6,136 nt of DNA from Syntrophomonadaceae bacterium (GTDB lineage: Bacteria; Bacillota_B; Syntrophomonadia; Syntrophomonadales; Syntrophomonadaceae): NCBI GenBank assembly GCA_030627145.1, contig DAOUSQ010000068.1:1-6136 (forward strand), read 5' to 3'. Position 1 is the stretch's first letter; each line of letters opens with the position of its first letter. The position numbers and the translations under genes are program-made. The notes beneath the pieces are model-generated. The model saw only the letters and a program-made list of their open reading frames with translations. It did not search any database and was not told the origin of the DNA. Shown piece by piece: positions 1 to 5,873 of the stretch.

Positions 1-77
1 AGCTTCCGCGTCAAATGCCGAAGAATTAGTATCCTGATTTCCAGGAGACTGAAGTCTCCCCGGAAAGAGATAATAAC
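1..77. other. Left-edge segment, probable inside of an insertion sequence
   Basis: This segment lies downstream of the arginine decarboxylase stop and next to a copy of the terminal repeat seen at 5849-5878. It holds no gene I can name. Frame 1 of the plus strand is open from base 1 to a TAA at 103-105 (34 codons, rich in Arg and Lys), and one minus-strand frame is also open throughout. The plus frame could be the tail of a transposase that ends inside the terminal repeat, but so short a frame is weak evidence. It looks richer in G and C than the intergenic DNA to its right. A long hairpin (38-66) is listed separately. Confidence 0.3.
38..66. other. Long imperfect hairpin
   Basis: GGAGACT at 44-50 pairs with AGTCTCC at 53-59. 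The helix then continues past a small bulge with TTTCC at 38-42 pairing GGAAA at 62-66. Neither strand has a T run directly after the stem, so it is not a standard intrinsic terminator. It sits just inside the presumed insertion-sequence border and could be a subterminal structure of that element, or it could stabilise the 3' end of the decarboxylase transcript. Confidence 0.45.
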
Positions 78-107
78 GGACTTTTCGCAGTGGAATCAAA
101 ATTAATT
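78..107 (+). repeat. Single copy of the insertion-element terminal repeat
   Basis: Positions 78-107 match 5849-5878 at 29 of 30 bases in the same orientation; the core is CTTTTCGCAGTGGAATCAA. The inverse copy of this core is at 5711-5733. In this orientation it corresponds to the right end of the element at 5711-5875, so an insertion sequence or its remnant probably lies to the left, outside the window. The repeat reaches the decarboxylase stop codon (107-109), so insertion took place directly at the 3' end of that gene. Confidence 0.6.
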
Positions 108-565
108 TAGTACCATAAAGGTACCCCGGCAAATGCACAACCAATCTTTTTAACTACATGTTCAGTAGATGCTATCTTTATTTCTTCTAACTCTAAACCT
201 CTTATTTGAAAAGCTTCCTCTACCATTCTAGCAACTTCAGCCTCTGCTTGAGCTTTACCACACTTGCCTTCAAATTCCATAATTACTCCGAAACTACCGT
301 TCTTAGTTCCTACTGCTACAGCTGCAGAAATTTTTTCACCAGCTGTCTTACTGGTTATTGAACCGTACGCAATAGGTAGTAGAGAACCAGCAGGAATAAT
401 TAGATCAGGTTCATACTCACAACCTGGAGGTAAAATACTACTAACTCTTAGTAAATTAGTATTTCCAACTCTTGCTTTTAACAAGGCCCCATCAAAAGCA
501 GTAAGTTCTGTTTCCCCTTCGGAAGATGCAGCTGTAAGAAAATATTTTCCTGGTAAAGGTAGCAT
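107..565 (-). CDS. pdaD: Pyruvoyl-dependent arginine decarboxylase
   Basis: The product (152 residues) should decarboxylate arginine to agmatine, the first step of the agmatine route to putrescine and other polyamines, in the cytoplasm. The family makes its own cofactor: the proenzyme cleaves between two serines, giving a small beta chain and an alpha chain capped by pyruvoyl. Here the site is Ser42-Ser43 in V-S-S-I-L-P-P, with Asn37 five residues before it as in the Methanocaldococcus enzyme. Other family signatures are SSEGET (14-19), FDGALL (24-29), AYGSI (66-70), MEFEGKC (96-102, containing the catalytic Glu) and GCAFAG near the end (LWY terminus). It is close in length to archaeal homologues. 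The ATG is set by GGAGGTG at 573-579, seven bases upstream. Two promoter-like -10 sites lie in the 144-base gap before it. The name is secure; the physiological role is inferred. Confidence 0.93.
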   Translation of the reverse strand: MLPLPGKYFLTAASSEGETELTAFDGALLKARVGNTNLLRVSSILPPGCEYEPDLIIPAGSLLPIAYGSITSKTAGEKISAAVAVGTKNGSFGVIMEFEGKCGKAQAEAEVARMVEEAFQIRGLELEEIKIASTEHVVKKIGCAFAGVPLWY

Positions 566-602
566 AATAAAACACCTCCAGATACAATAATTCGGGCAAT
601 AG

Positions 603-624
603 ATACATTATATACAAAGCTTTT
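603..624 (-). repeat. Promoter-core direct repeat, gene-proximal copy
   Basis: A 22-base segment identical to 666-687, with starts 63 bases apart. Read on the minus strand it contains GCTTTGTATATAATG, so each copy carries a TATAAT hexamer. The duplicated unit covers the -10 region but not an identical -35 region. Confidence 0.85.
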
Positions 625-635
625 CTGAAATTAAA
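607..635 (-). promoter_or_regulatory. Weaker candidate promoter P2 for the arginine decarboxylase
   Basis: TATAAT lies at 607-612 (minus strand) in the gene-proximal copy of the 22-base repeat. The hexamer 17 bases upstream (630-635) reads TTTAAT, a poor -35 match, so activity would need an activator or would be weak. Transcription would start near position 600 and leave a leader of about 35 bases before the ATG. Confidence 0.4.
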
Positions 636-665
636 TAGTTTTTTGATTAAAAAAAACTTTGATAT

Positions 666-687
666 ATACATTATATACAAAGCTTTT
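666..687 (-). repeat. Promoter-core direct repeat, distal copy
   Basis: Identical over 22 bases to 603-624. This copy is preceded by a good -35 sequence, unlike the proximal copy. The flanking bases differ, so the identity is confined to this unit. Confidence 0.85.
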
Positions 688-698
688 TATTCTTTCAA
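670..698 (-). promoter_or_regulatory. Strong candidate sigma-A promoter P1 for the arginine decarboxylase
   Basis: On the minus strand TTGAAA (693-698) is followed by a 17-base spacer and a perfect TATAAT (670-675). This is a near-consensus vegetative promoter, starting about 12 bases after the lysR stop codon. The expected start is near 663, giving a leader of roughly 100 bases. It implies that the decarboxylase is transcribed independently of the suf-lysR operon. Confidence 0.7.
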
Positions 699-709
699 AC
701 ATTCTATTC

Positions 710-1606
710 TTATAACTCTTCTAGTGTTTTTACATATTCTATGAATTTATTTACGGATTTACGCCTGGCTTTTTGCCTGGGGTAAATTATGTATATAAAT
801 CTATTTGCTTTTGAATTTGTAATTTTAATGGGTTTAATTTTCCGATAGGAATCAATTCTTTTAACTGCCCACCTGGATACTATGGAAAGCCCCATCCCTG
901 ATTCGACCGCAGCCAAAACAGCTTCTGTACTTCCCGTTTCTATATAAACATTTAATTCATCTTTCTTAATACCATTAACAGCTAACATCTCTTCAATCGC
1001 TTTCCTGGTACCCGAGCCTCTTTCGCGGAATATCCATCTTTCGTTTACAAGGTTTTTCACATCTATTTCGTTTAACCTTGCTAATTTATGGTTTTCTGGT
1101 AAGACTACAACCAGTTCATCTTCCAGCCATTGAAATCCTTTTACTTTCCTGTTGTTTATCCATGCCCCAACTACTCCTATATCAATTTCTCTTTCGGCAA
1201 CTCTACTAAATATTTTTTCAGTATCTGCAATGTCCATCCTTATATTTATACTGGGGTATTTGTCTTTAAAATTCTTAATTACGAATGGTAGAATATATTG
1301 TCCAGGAATAGTGCTGGCCCCCAAATAAAGACTCCCTTTATGGCTTTCTGATACTTCTTCCATAGCTTGTTCGGTTTTATCTATTACTTTTATTAGTTCC
1401 CGGGCCCAGTAATAAAGAGTCTCTCCGGCTTCCGTAGTCTTCAATCTCCTGCCTGACCTCTCCAGGAGAAGAATCCCATACATATCCTCAAGAGCTTGAA
1501 TTTGTTTTGTTACTGCTGGTTGAGAAAGCCCAAATTCTTCTGCGGTCCTTGATAAGTTTTGGGTTTCAACAACTCTGACATAAGTCTTAAAAAGATTTAG
1601 ATTCAC
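710..1606 (-). CDS. LysR-type transcriptional regulator, CysL/CbbR-like
   Basis: A DNA-binding regulator of about 298 residues, the usual LysR length. The N-terminus (about 1-60) is the winged helix-turn-helix, with LSRTAEEFGLSQPAVTKQI as its core and RRLKTTEAGE as the wing. The region from about residue 90 is the periplasmic-binding-protein-like effector domain, with GASTIPGQYILP, RERGSGTR and GSTEAVLAAVESGMGLSIVS, typical of the CysL/CbbR-like group. It starts 26 bases after the SufB-like gene, so it is probably co-transcribed with sufC and sufB. There is no ATG start in frame. GTG at 1606 gives M-N-L-N-L-F-K, a common LysR N-terminus; TTG at 1609 is the alternative. AGGTTGG at 1617-1623 is a moderate ribosome site for either. 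Its ligand and targets are unknown; control of sulfur or Fe-S genes is a guess from position. Confidence 0.88.
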   Translation of the reverse strand: MNLNLFKTYVRVVETQNLSRTAEEFGLSQPAVTKQIQALEDMYGILLLERSGRRLKTTEAGETLYYWARELIKVIDKTEQAMEEVSESHKGSLYLGASTIPGQYILPFVIKNFKDKYPSINIRMDIADTEKIFSRVAEREIDIGVVGAWINNRKVKGFQWLEDELVVVLPENHKLARLNEIDVKNLVNERWIFRERGSGTRKAIEEMLAVNGIKKDELNVYIETGSTEAVLAAVESGMGLSIVSRWAVKRIDSYRKIKPIKITNSKANRFIYIIYPRQKARRKSVNKFIEYVKTLEEL

Positions 1607-1632
1607 CAATCATACACCAACCTGTTTTTGTT

Positions 1633-2556
1633 TTATTTAAGAAATCCCTTCAATATCGTATCGATTGCCTCTTTTTCCGTCAACCCCAGCGACATTAACT
1701 TAATTAACTGCTCACCGGCAATTTTACCAATAGCAGCCTCATGAGTTAATACAGCCTCTGAATCCTCTGCTACTAATTCTGGAGTAGATTTTATTGTTGC
1801 ATTTTCCATAATAATTGAATCACATTCTACATGACCAACACATGCAGTTTCGCCTACCAGAGATGCTTTGAAAATCTGTGAAGAATTGTCCTGGGCAACT
1901 GATCTTGATAAAATTTGGGCACTTCCGCTTTTTCCCTTGATATATATTTTTATATTAGATTCGGCACATTGACTACCATGAGTTAATAATCTTTCTACAA
2001 TTTTAAGGTTACCTTTATCATATACATAAGCTGTCGTATGACGGACAGTGTCGTCAACTCCTTTTATCTGGTACATTTCCATCTCAGCACTGGCATCATT
2101 TTCAACAATAATTACAGTTGAAGGGTTTAATATCTTTTTACCTGTACCTTTCCCTTCTCCATAATGTTTTTCAATATATTTCATCCGGGCGCCTTTTTTA
2201 ACTATTATTTCATGAAGTCCTTCATGGCTCGAATTGCTGTGAGCATCATTATGAATTCCACATCCAGCTATTATGGTAATATTAGAATTTTCCCCGACAA
2301 TAAAAGTATTATAAACCTTATCTTGTAACCCGGTTTTAGTAAGTATTACAGGTACGTGAACAGTTTCATTTAATGTATTGGGTTTTATTTCTATCTCAAA
2401 TCCGGATTTATCTCCTTTAGGACTTATAACTATATTCGAAGAAGACTTTTGTACTATTACCTGCCCATCACGCCGTATATTTACAGCCCCAGCCGGTATA
2501 TCTTTAAGATTACTTATTGTATCGAGTAATTGCATATCTAACTGGTTAAATTTCAT
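1633..2556 (-). CDS. sufB: Short SufB/SufD-family Fe-S cluster assembly protein (SmsB-like)
   Basis: A cytoplasmic scaffold subunit (307 residues) that works with the SufC ATPase to assemble Fe-S clusters. The middle should form the right-handed beta-helix of the family, and the C-terminus contains AAIGKIAGEQLIKLMSLGL and EKEAIDTILKGFLK, the SufB/SufD signature. Cys245 (in V-E-C-D-S) and Glu273 (in T-H-E-A) align with E. coli SufB Cys405 and Glu434, the residues needed for nascent cluster assembly, so it looks like an active SufB rather than a degenerate SufD. It is much shorter than E. coli SufB (about 495 residues), lacking most of the N-terminal region. An unusual Cys/His stretch runs from Cys99 to His115. 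The ATG overlaps the end of sufC by 11 bases, implying translational coupling; GGGAG lies about 10 bases upstream. Databases often label such proteins SufD or SufB/SufD family. Confidence 0.9.
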   Translation of the reverse strand: MKFNQLDMQLLDTISNLKDIPAGAVNIRRDGQVIVQKSSSNIVISPKGDKSGFEIEIKPNTLNETVHVPVILTKTGLQDKVYNTFIVGENSNITIIAGCGIHNDAHSNSSHEGLHEIIVKKGARMKYIEKHYGEGKGTGKKILNPSTVIIVENDASAEMEMYQIKGVDDTVRHTTAYVYDKGNLKIVERLLTHGSQCAESNIKIYIKGKSGSAQILSRSVAQDNSSQIFKASLVGETACVGHVECDSIIMENATIKSTPELVAEDSEAVLTHEAAIGKIAGEQLIKLMSLGLTEKEAIDTILKGFLK

Positions 2557-3292
2557 AAGCTATTTCTCTCCCACACTGTTCCTTCATTTTACACTCCAAT
2601 TCATCTTTAATTAATGGCCATATTTCATCCGGGTTTCCCCTTGCATTAATTAGTCCATTATCTACCACAATAATTTCATCACATATGTGAAGCAATCTTT
2701 CGTTATGGGTAATAATTATTGCGGTTGTATCAGAATTTTCTTTAAATTTTTCAAAAATAATTCCAATCATCTTTTGAATGGTCCATAAATCAACTCCTGC
2801 TTCAGGCTCATCTAAAATACTTATTACAGCATCTCTGGCCAGTATCTGTGCAATCTCTATACGTTTAATCTCTCCTCCACTGAGCCCTGGTCCTACATCT
2901 CTTTTCAGGTAATCCTCCGGGCATAATCCAACATTACGCAGGGTTGTCCTAATAGCAAAATTGTCAATACCGGGCCTGGCAATCTTTATCAGATCTTCAA
3001 CAGATATTCCTTTAAAACGGGGTGGCTGCTGAAAAGCATAAATAATTCCCTTTCGTGCCCGTTCACTAACATCCAAATCACTGATGTCTTCTCCATTTAA
3101 AAAAATTTTCCCGGCGTTCTGTTTATAAATACCCATAATAACCTTGGCAATAGAAGTTTTTCCTCCTCCGTTAGGACCGGTTATAGCATATAATTTACCG
3201 GGCTTAAATTCTATATTAATACTACATAGTATTTCCTTGTTTTTTCCGTTAGAATTACTAACTGCCATACAAATATTTTCTAATTTTAACAT
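2546..3292 (-). CDS. sufC: SufC-type Fe-S assembly ATPase (SmsC-like)
   Basis: A soluble ABC ATPase (248 residues) that drives conformational change in its SufB/D-type partner during Fe-S cluster assembly; it is not a transporter. Numbering from the chosen Met, Walker A is GPNGGGKT (39-46), the Q-loop is FQQPP near 87-91, the signature LSGGE is at 137-141, Walker B is ISILDEPEAGVD with Asp161-Glu162, and the switch His196 is in THNE. The sequence AFQQPPRFKG and the D-E-P-E-A-G-V-D Walker B extension are typical of SufC. An ATG at 3307 is also in frame, but it lies within the sequence ATGGAGGT whose GGAGGT is the ribosome site for the ATG at 3292, seven bases away. I therefore prefer 3292, giving an N-terminus M-L-K-L-E-N. 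It overlaps the SufB-like gene by 11 bases. Confidence 0.93.
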   Translation of the reverse strand: MLKLENICMAVSNSNGKNKEILCSINIEFKPGKLYAITGPNGGGKTSIAKVIMGIYKQNAGKIFLNGEDISDLDVSERARKGIIYAFQQPPRFKGISVEDLIKIARPGIDNFAIRTTLRNVGLCPEDYLKRDVGPGLSGGEIKRIEIAQILARDAVISILDEPEAGVDLWTIQKMIGIIFEKFKENSDTTAIIITHNERLLHICDEIIVVDNGLINARGNPDEIWPLIKDELECKMKEQCGREIAYEI

Positions 3293-3299
3293 ATACGGA

Positions 3300-3305
3300 A
3301 CCTCC
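3300..3305 (-). promoter_or_regulatory. Ribosome binding site that sets the sufC start
   Basis: GGAGGT on the minus strand, seven bases before the ATG at 3292. It begins inside the alternative ATG at 3307, which makes that upstream codon an unlikely start. The upstream ATG has only a loose AGGA-like match before it. Confidence 0.7.
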
Positions 3306-3460
3306 ATTTATAAACCATTCCTGCTATAAACACCCTGTATATTCTAGCATAACTCAAGATTATAAGTCCAATATCTTTTATTATTAACTCAACTTTCCCA
3401 GTAGACAATATCCAATTTAAAGTACCATCAAAATATGGATGTTTTCTGTTCAAGAATAAT

Positions 3461-3546
3461 AAGTGAGAAGTGAGAAGTTCTTGTAATCAAATTCAGCTAA
3501 GTTAATGCTTATTTGCTTCACGTCTCACCCCTCACCCCTCACGTCT
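3461..3546. repeat. Inverted pair of heptanucleotide tandem repeats
   Basis: The left arm (3461-3478) is built from GTGAG at 3463 and 3470, seven bases apart. The right arm has TCAC at 3518, 3525, 3532 and 3539, again exactly seven apart, which is GTGA on the other strand. GTGAGAAGTGA at 3463-3473 can pair with TCACGTCTCAC at 3518-3528 with one mismatch, leaving a loop of about 44 bases. The right arm can pair in other registers because of the period. No open frame explains it. Confidence 0.75.
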
Positions 3547-3573
3547 AACACCTTCATCTATCACTAAAATAAT

Positions 3574-3611
3574 ACTTTTTATGGAACAGAAAAAATGTTA
3601 TTCCGTAAAGT
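3574..3611 (-). terminator. Weak candidate terminator downstream of feoA
   Basis: ACTTT (3574-3578) faces AAAGT (3607-3611), and inside it GGAA (3583-3586) faces TTCC (3601-3604), around an A-rich loop. On the minus strand the stem is followed only by a mixed A/T stretch, not a clean U run. It lies about 70 bases after the feoA stop. The assignment rests mainly on position. Confidence 0.25.
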
Positions 3612-3679
3612 GCAAAAATTGTATTATTAAATTAAAATGATTATAAAATACTATTTAAAAATAAAATATATCTAAGAAA

Positions 3680-3907
3680 CTAACCCTCGATTTGAATTTC
3701 TACCGAACTGGCTATACCTCTTCCAACTGCAATCTTAGCATTACCTATTTGAAAAACAAGAGGACCCCGAAAAGGATGGCGAGAAACCAGTTTGACTTGA
3801 GCACCGGGGATAATTCCAATCTCAAACAAACGTCTTTCTGCACTCGTTCCTTTTACTATCTTTAAAATCTTTGCCCTCTGTCCAACTTTCATGTCTCTTA
3901 GAGTCAT
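3680..3907 (-). CDS. feoA: FeoA, small SH3-like partner of the ferrous iron transporter
   Basis: A cytoplasmic protein of 75 residues, the normal FeoA size, needed for FeoB-mediated Fe(II) uptake through an as yet debated regulatory contact. The sequence shows the SH3-like FeoA fold: MTLRDMKVGQRAKILKI at the start, then the R-R-L-F-E-I-G-I-I-P-G-A motif (about 25-36), and VAVGRGIAS-type residues near the end (AVGRGIASSVEI). It lies 12 bases after feoB, and its AGGAGG (3915-3920) overlaps the first base of the feoB stop, so the two are translationally linked. Placement after feoB is the reverse of the usual feoA-feoB order. The ATG at 3907 is well supported by the seven-base spacing to the ribosome site. 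Confidence 0.93.
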   Translation of the reverse strand: MTLRDMKVGQRAKILKIVKGTSAERRLFEIGIIPGAQVKLVSRHPFRGPLVFQIGNAKIAVGRGIASSVEIQIEG

Positions 3908-3919
3908 TAATAAACCTCC

Positions 3920-5689
3920 TTATATCGGTAAAACAAAATTAAGTATTATTCCTACTGTAAATGAAGTAGCAAAACCTAAAGATAAAATTTTTGTCAGCCC
4001 CTTAAATCCTATTTCGCGTATAGTCATTACCATTACAGGTAAACAGGGCAGAGATAATGCAATCATAGACATAGCAATTGTGGCCTCTCGGGTAGTAAGG
4101 GGTAGATTTAACAAAACAAGGGGAGCAAGATATCGTTGAAATATTGTAATTAATACCGCAACAAAAGCCTCTGCCGGTATACCAAACACGGTTCTAGTAA
4201 AACCTTCAAGGGATTGAAATACATTTAGTAAACCTGACTCCATCAATGCTCTTATTATTATATTTAAAATCAATAACAGGGGTAAGACTTCGGAAAAAAA
4301 ACCTGAAAATCTTATTTTAACTTTATTCCATACATTAGACCTCTGTGGAATTCTTAATGGGGGAAGTTCATAAACAAAAACACTATCACCTTTCATTAAC
4401 CGGCTGAGAATAAATCCTAATACAATTAATACTAACAGCATAGTCAATACAATAATAGTTAAAGAAGCATGAAATGTTGATATTACCGATGCCATAATCC
4501 CAATGGTCGCCGCACACGGGATAACTATACTTAATATAGTAATAATGATAAAGCGCTCGGTTTCATTTGGCATAATCCTGGTAGCAAGGATCGCCGGTGT
4601 CCGGCAGCCGAAACCCAGAGAAAGCGGGATTACCGCCTGCCCTGATACTCCAAAAAGCCTTCCCACTCTTTCAAGGGCAACCGAATAACGCGGTAGTAAT
4701 CCGGTGTCCTCCATTATAGACATAAGAAGGCTTACCATTAGCATAGCTGGCATTATTATTGAAAAAGGTATAATTAATCCTTCGGGTACAGCTTTTGAAA
4801 GGACTGTGTTAACTATCCCTGGTGGTAATACACCCGCAATAAAACCTTCCAGATAACTGCCTACCGGGACTAACAATGCTGAAATAGGTCCTTCACTTAT
4901 TTCAATAGTTTTTAGCAATAGTAAAAAACCTAAATAAGCGAAACCCAACAGTATTGCGGTCCCTATAAAAGGCTTATCAATTACACTCTGGGCTTTTTCT
5001 AAAAAAATCCTATGTTTTTTAGTAACCTGTCTGGTTACCATTCTAGCGATAGTCTGGGCTTTTTCTGCTCTTTGTAAATCTGCTGCATTAAAGCAAGTTT
5101 CAACAGGAATGAAACAATTCTTGCAATTCCCACTGTACTGGCCAGGTGATATTGAATTTAAATCAATATGCTTCTTACCATGACTTTTACCACATCCCCT
5201 GGATAAAAGCTCCCCTTTTTCAAGAATACCCATTAATTCAACCAATCCTTCTCCACTGGCAGCTGAGAAAAAAACTACCGGACATTTTAAAAGTTTTGTC
5301 ATTTTTTCCCCATCAATCTTAAGTCCTATGCCCCTTGCCCGATCTATTTGATTTATTACAAGGACCATGGGAATCTTAAGTTCCATTAATTCATAGGTAA
5401 GAACTAGATTTCGCTCGAGATTAGTTGCATCAATAACATTTAAAATTAACTCAATATCCTTTTTTTCGAGTAGTTCCCTTACTACTCGCTGCTCTTCTCC
5501 CGGTGAATATATTGAATATATCCCTGGAGTATCAAAAATACTGACATCCCTGTTAACTATATTTATTTTCGCTTCAGTTAATTCTACTGAAGTTCCCGAA
5601 TAGTTAGAAACAAATATTTTACTTCCCGATATACGGTTCAATACGGAACTTTTTCCTACGTTGGGATTCCCAATCATTGCAATAGCCAT
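3920..5689 (-). CDS. feoB: FeoB, GTPase-coupled ferrous iron transporter (short, divergent)
   Basis: An inner-membrane Fe(II) importer with a cytoplasmic G domain. G1 is GNPNVGKS (7-14), G3 is DTPG (53-56), G4 is NQID (113-116) and G5 is SAASG (142-146). The G2 region reads SGTSVE where many FeoB have GVTVE. A hydrophilic link with Cys166, Cys189, Cys192 and Cys199 leads to the membrane part, which starts near residue 240 and has about eight to nine hydrophobic helices. EDTG (327-330) and the first gate GFGCRTPA (Cys362) are recognisable, Cys392 follows PC, and Cys549 marks the second gate (LPCLP). At 589 residues it is shorter than many bacterial FeoB (650-770). The ATG is preceded by GGGGG about nine bases away and yields the canonical M-A-I-A-M-I-G-N-P-N. 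It is the first gene of a feoB-feoA pair behind a fur-like gene, so Fur control is likely. Confidence 0.93.
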   Translation of the reverse strand: MAIAMIGNPNVGKSSVLNRISGSKIFVSNYSGTSVELTEAKINIVNRDVSIFDTPGIYSIYSPGEEQRVVRELLEKKDIELILNVIDATNLERNLVLTYELMELKIPMVLVINQIDRARGIGLKIDGEKMTKLLKCPVVFFSAASGEGLVELMGILEKGELLSRGCGKSHGKKHIDLNSISPGQYSGNCKNCFIPVETCFNAADLQRAEKAQTIARMVTRQVTKKHRIFLEKAQSVIDKPFIGTAILLGFAYLGFLLLLKTIEISEGPISALLVPVGSYLEGFIAGVLPPGIVNTVLSKAVPEGLIIPFSIIMPAMLMVSLLMSIMEDTGLLPRYSVALERVGRLFGVSGQAVIPLSLGFGCRTPAILATRIMPNETERFIIITILSIVIPCAATIGIMASVISTFHASLTIIVLTMLLVLIVLGFILSRLMKGDSVFVYELPPLRIPQRSNVWNKVKIRFSGFFSEVLPLLLILNIIIRALMESGLLNVFQSLEGFTRTVFGIPAEAFVAVLITIFQRYLAPLVLLNLPLTTREATIAMSMIALSLPCLPVMVMTIREIGFKGLTKILSLGFATSFTVGIILNFVLPI

Positions 5690-5710
5690 CTATCTATTCC
5701 CCCGCCAAAA

Positions 5711-5733
5711 TAATATTGATTCCACTGCGAAAA
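5711..5733 (-). repeat. Left terminal inverted repeat
   Basis: Exact reverse complement of 5853-5875. The match stops on both sides (A at 5710 and C at 5734 have no partner), so the repeat is sharply bounded. Confidence 0.85.
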
Positions 5734-5778
5734 CCTATTTTCATCCTTAAAAGTGGTAGAATATACCCTGTTTCTATT

Positions 5779-5818
5779 AAAAAACGGCCCCTACAAGGGC
5801 TGAAAATGCCTTTTTTTT
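5779..5818 (-). terminator. Intrinsic terminator, possibly bidirectional, for the fur transcript
   Basis: On the minus strand GCCCT (5796-5800) pairs with GGGGC (5787-5791, one G-U), followed after CG by six T (5779-5784). On the plus strand an outer GGC...GCC pairing (5786-5788 with 5808-5810) is followed by eight T (5811-5818), and the A and T runs can extend the stem. It would end transcripts of the fur-like gene before feoB. It is internal to the repeat-bounded element. Confidence 0.6.
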
Positions 5819-5873
5819 GTTCTACATGGGGTGAATGATTTCTTGAATGGACTTTTCGCAGTGGAATCAATAT

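Larger units (their letters stand above)
3293..3679. other. Intergenic region between feoA and sufC
   Basis: About 390 bases with no convincing gene. Reading leftward from feoA, it has an AT-rich stretch (3612-3679), an imperfect dyad at 3574-3611 that could serve as a weak feoA terminator, the heptad repeat pair (3461-3546), and a further AT-rich stretch before sufC. A sufC promoter should lie here. Minus-strand candidates are TATAAT at 3359-3364 and TAGAAT at 3341-3346, but neither has a good -35 at 16-18 bases, so I do not name one as the promoter. Confidence 0.6.

Noticed and set aside
264..590. Plus-strand open frame of 108 codons
   Set aside because: It is antisense to most of the arginine decarboxylase, whose motifs are clear; it has no ribosome site and no recognisable domain.
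637..658. AGTTTTTT and AAAAAACT inverted pair as a lysR terminator
   Set aside because: The stem is nearly all A-T with no G-C core, so it would be too weak; it more likely reflects A/T tracts in the promoter region.
492..680. Minus-strand open frame of 62 codons
   Set aside because: It overlaps the decarboxylase start out of frame and runs through the promoter repeats; its composition reflects AT-rich non-coding DNA.
3337..3346. Shared decamer TAGAATATAC upstream of sufC and inside the 5711-5875 element
   Set aside because: Ten AT-rich bases without a longer alignment can occur by chance; orientation and surroundings differ.
3461..3546. CRISPR array
   Set aside because: The units are 7 bases with no spacers, and the arms are inverted to one another, so they do not fit a CRISPR layout.
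3891..4139. Plus-strand open frame of 82 codons
   Set aside because: It is the antisense shadow of the 3' end of feoB and the start of feoA.
5716..5838. Plus-strand open frame beginning TTG inside the mobile element
   Set aside because: About 40 codons that cross the terminator hairpin, with no ribosome site and no recognisable domain; probably not translated.
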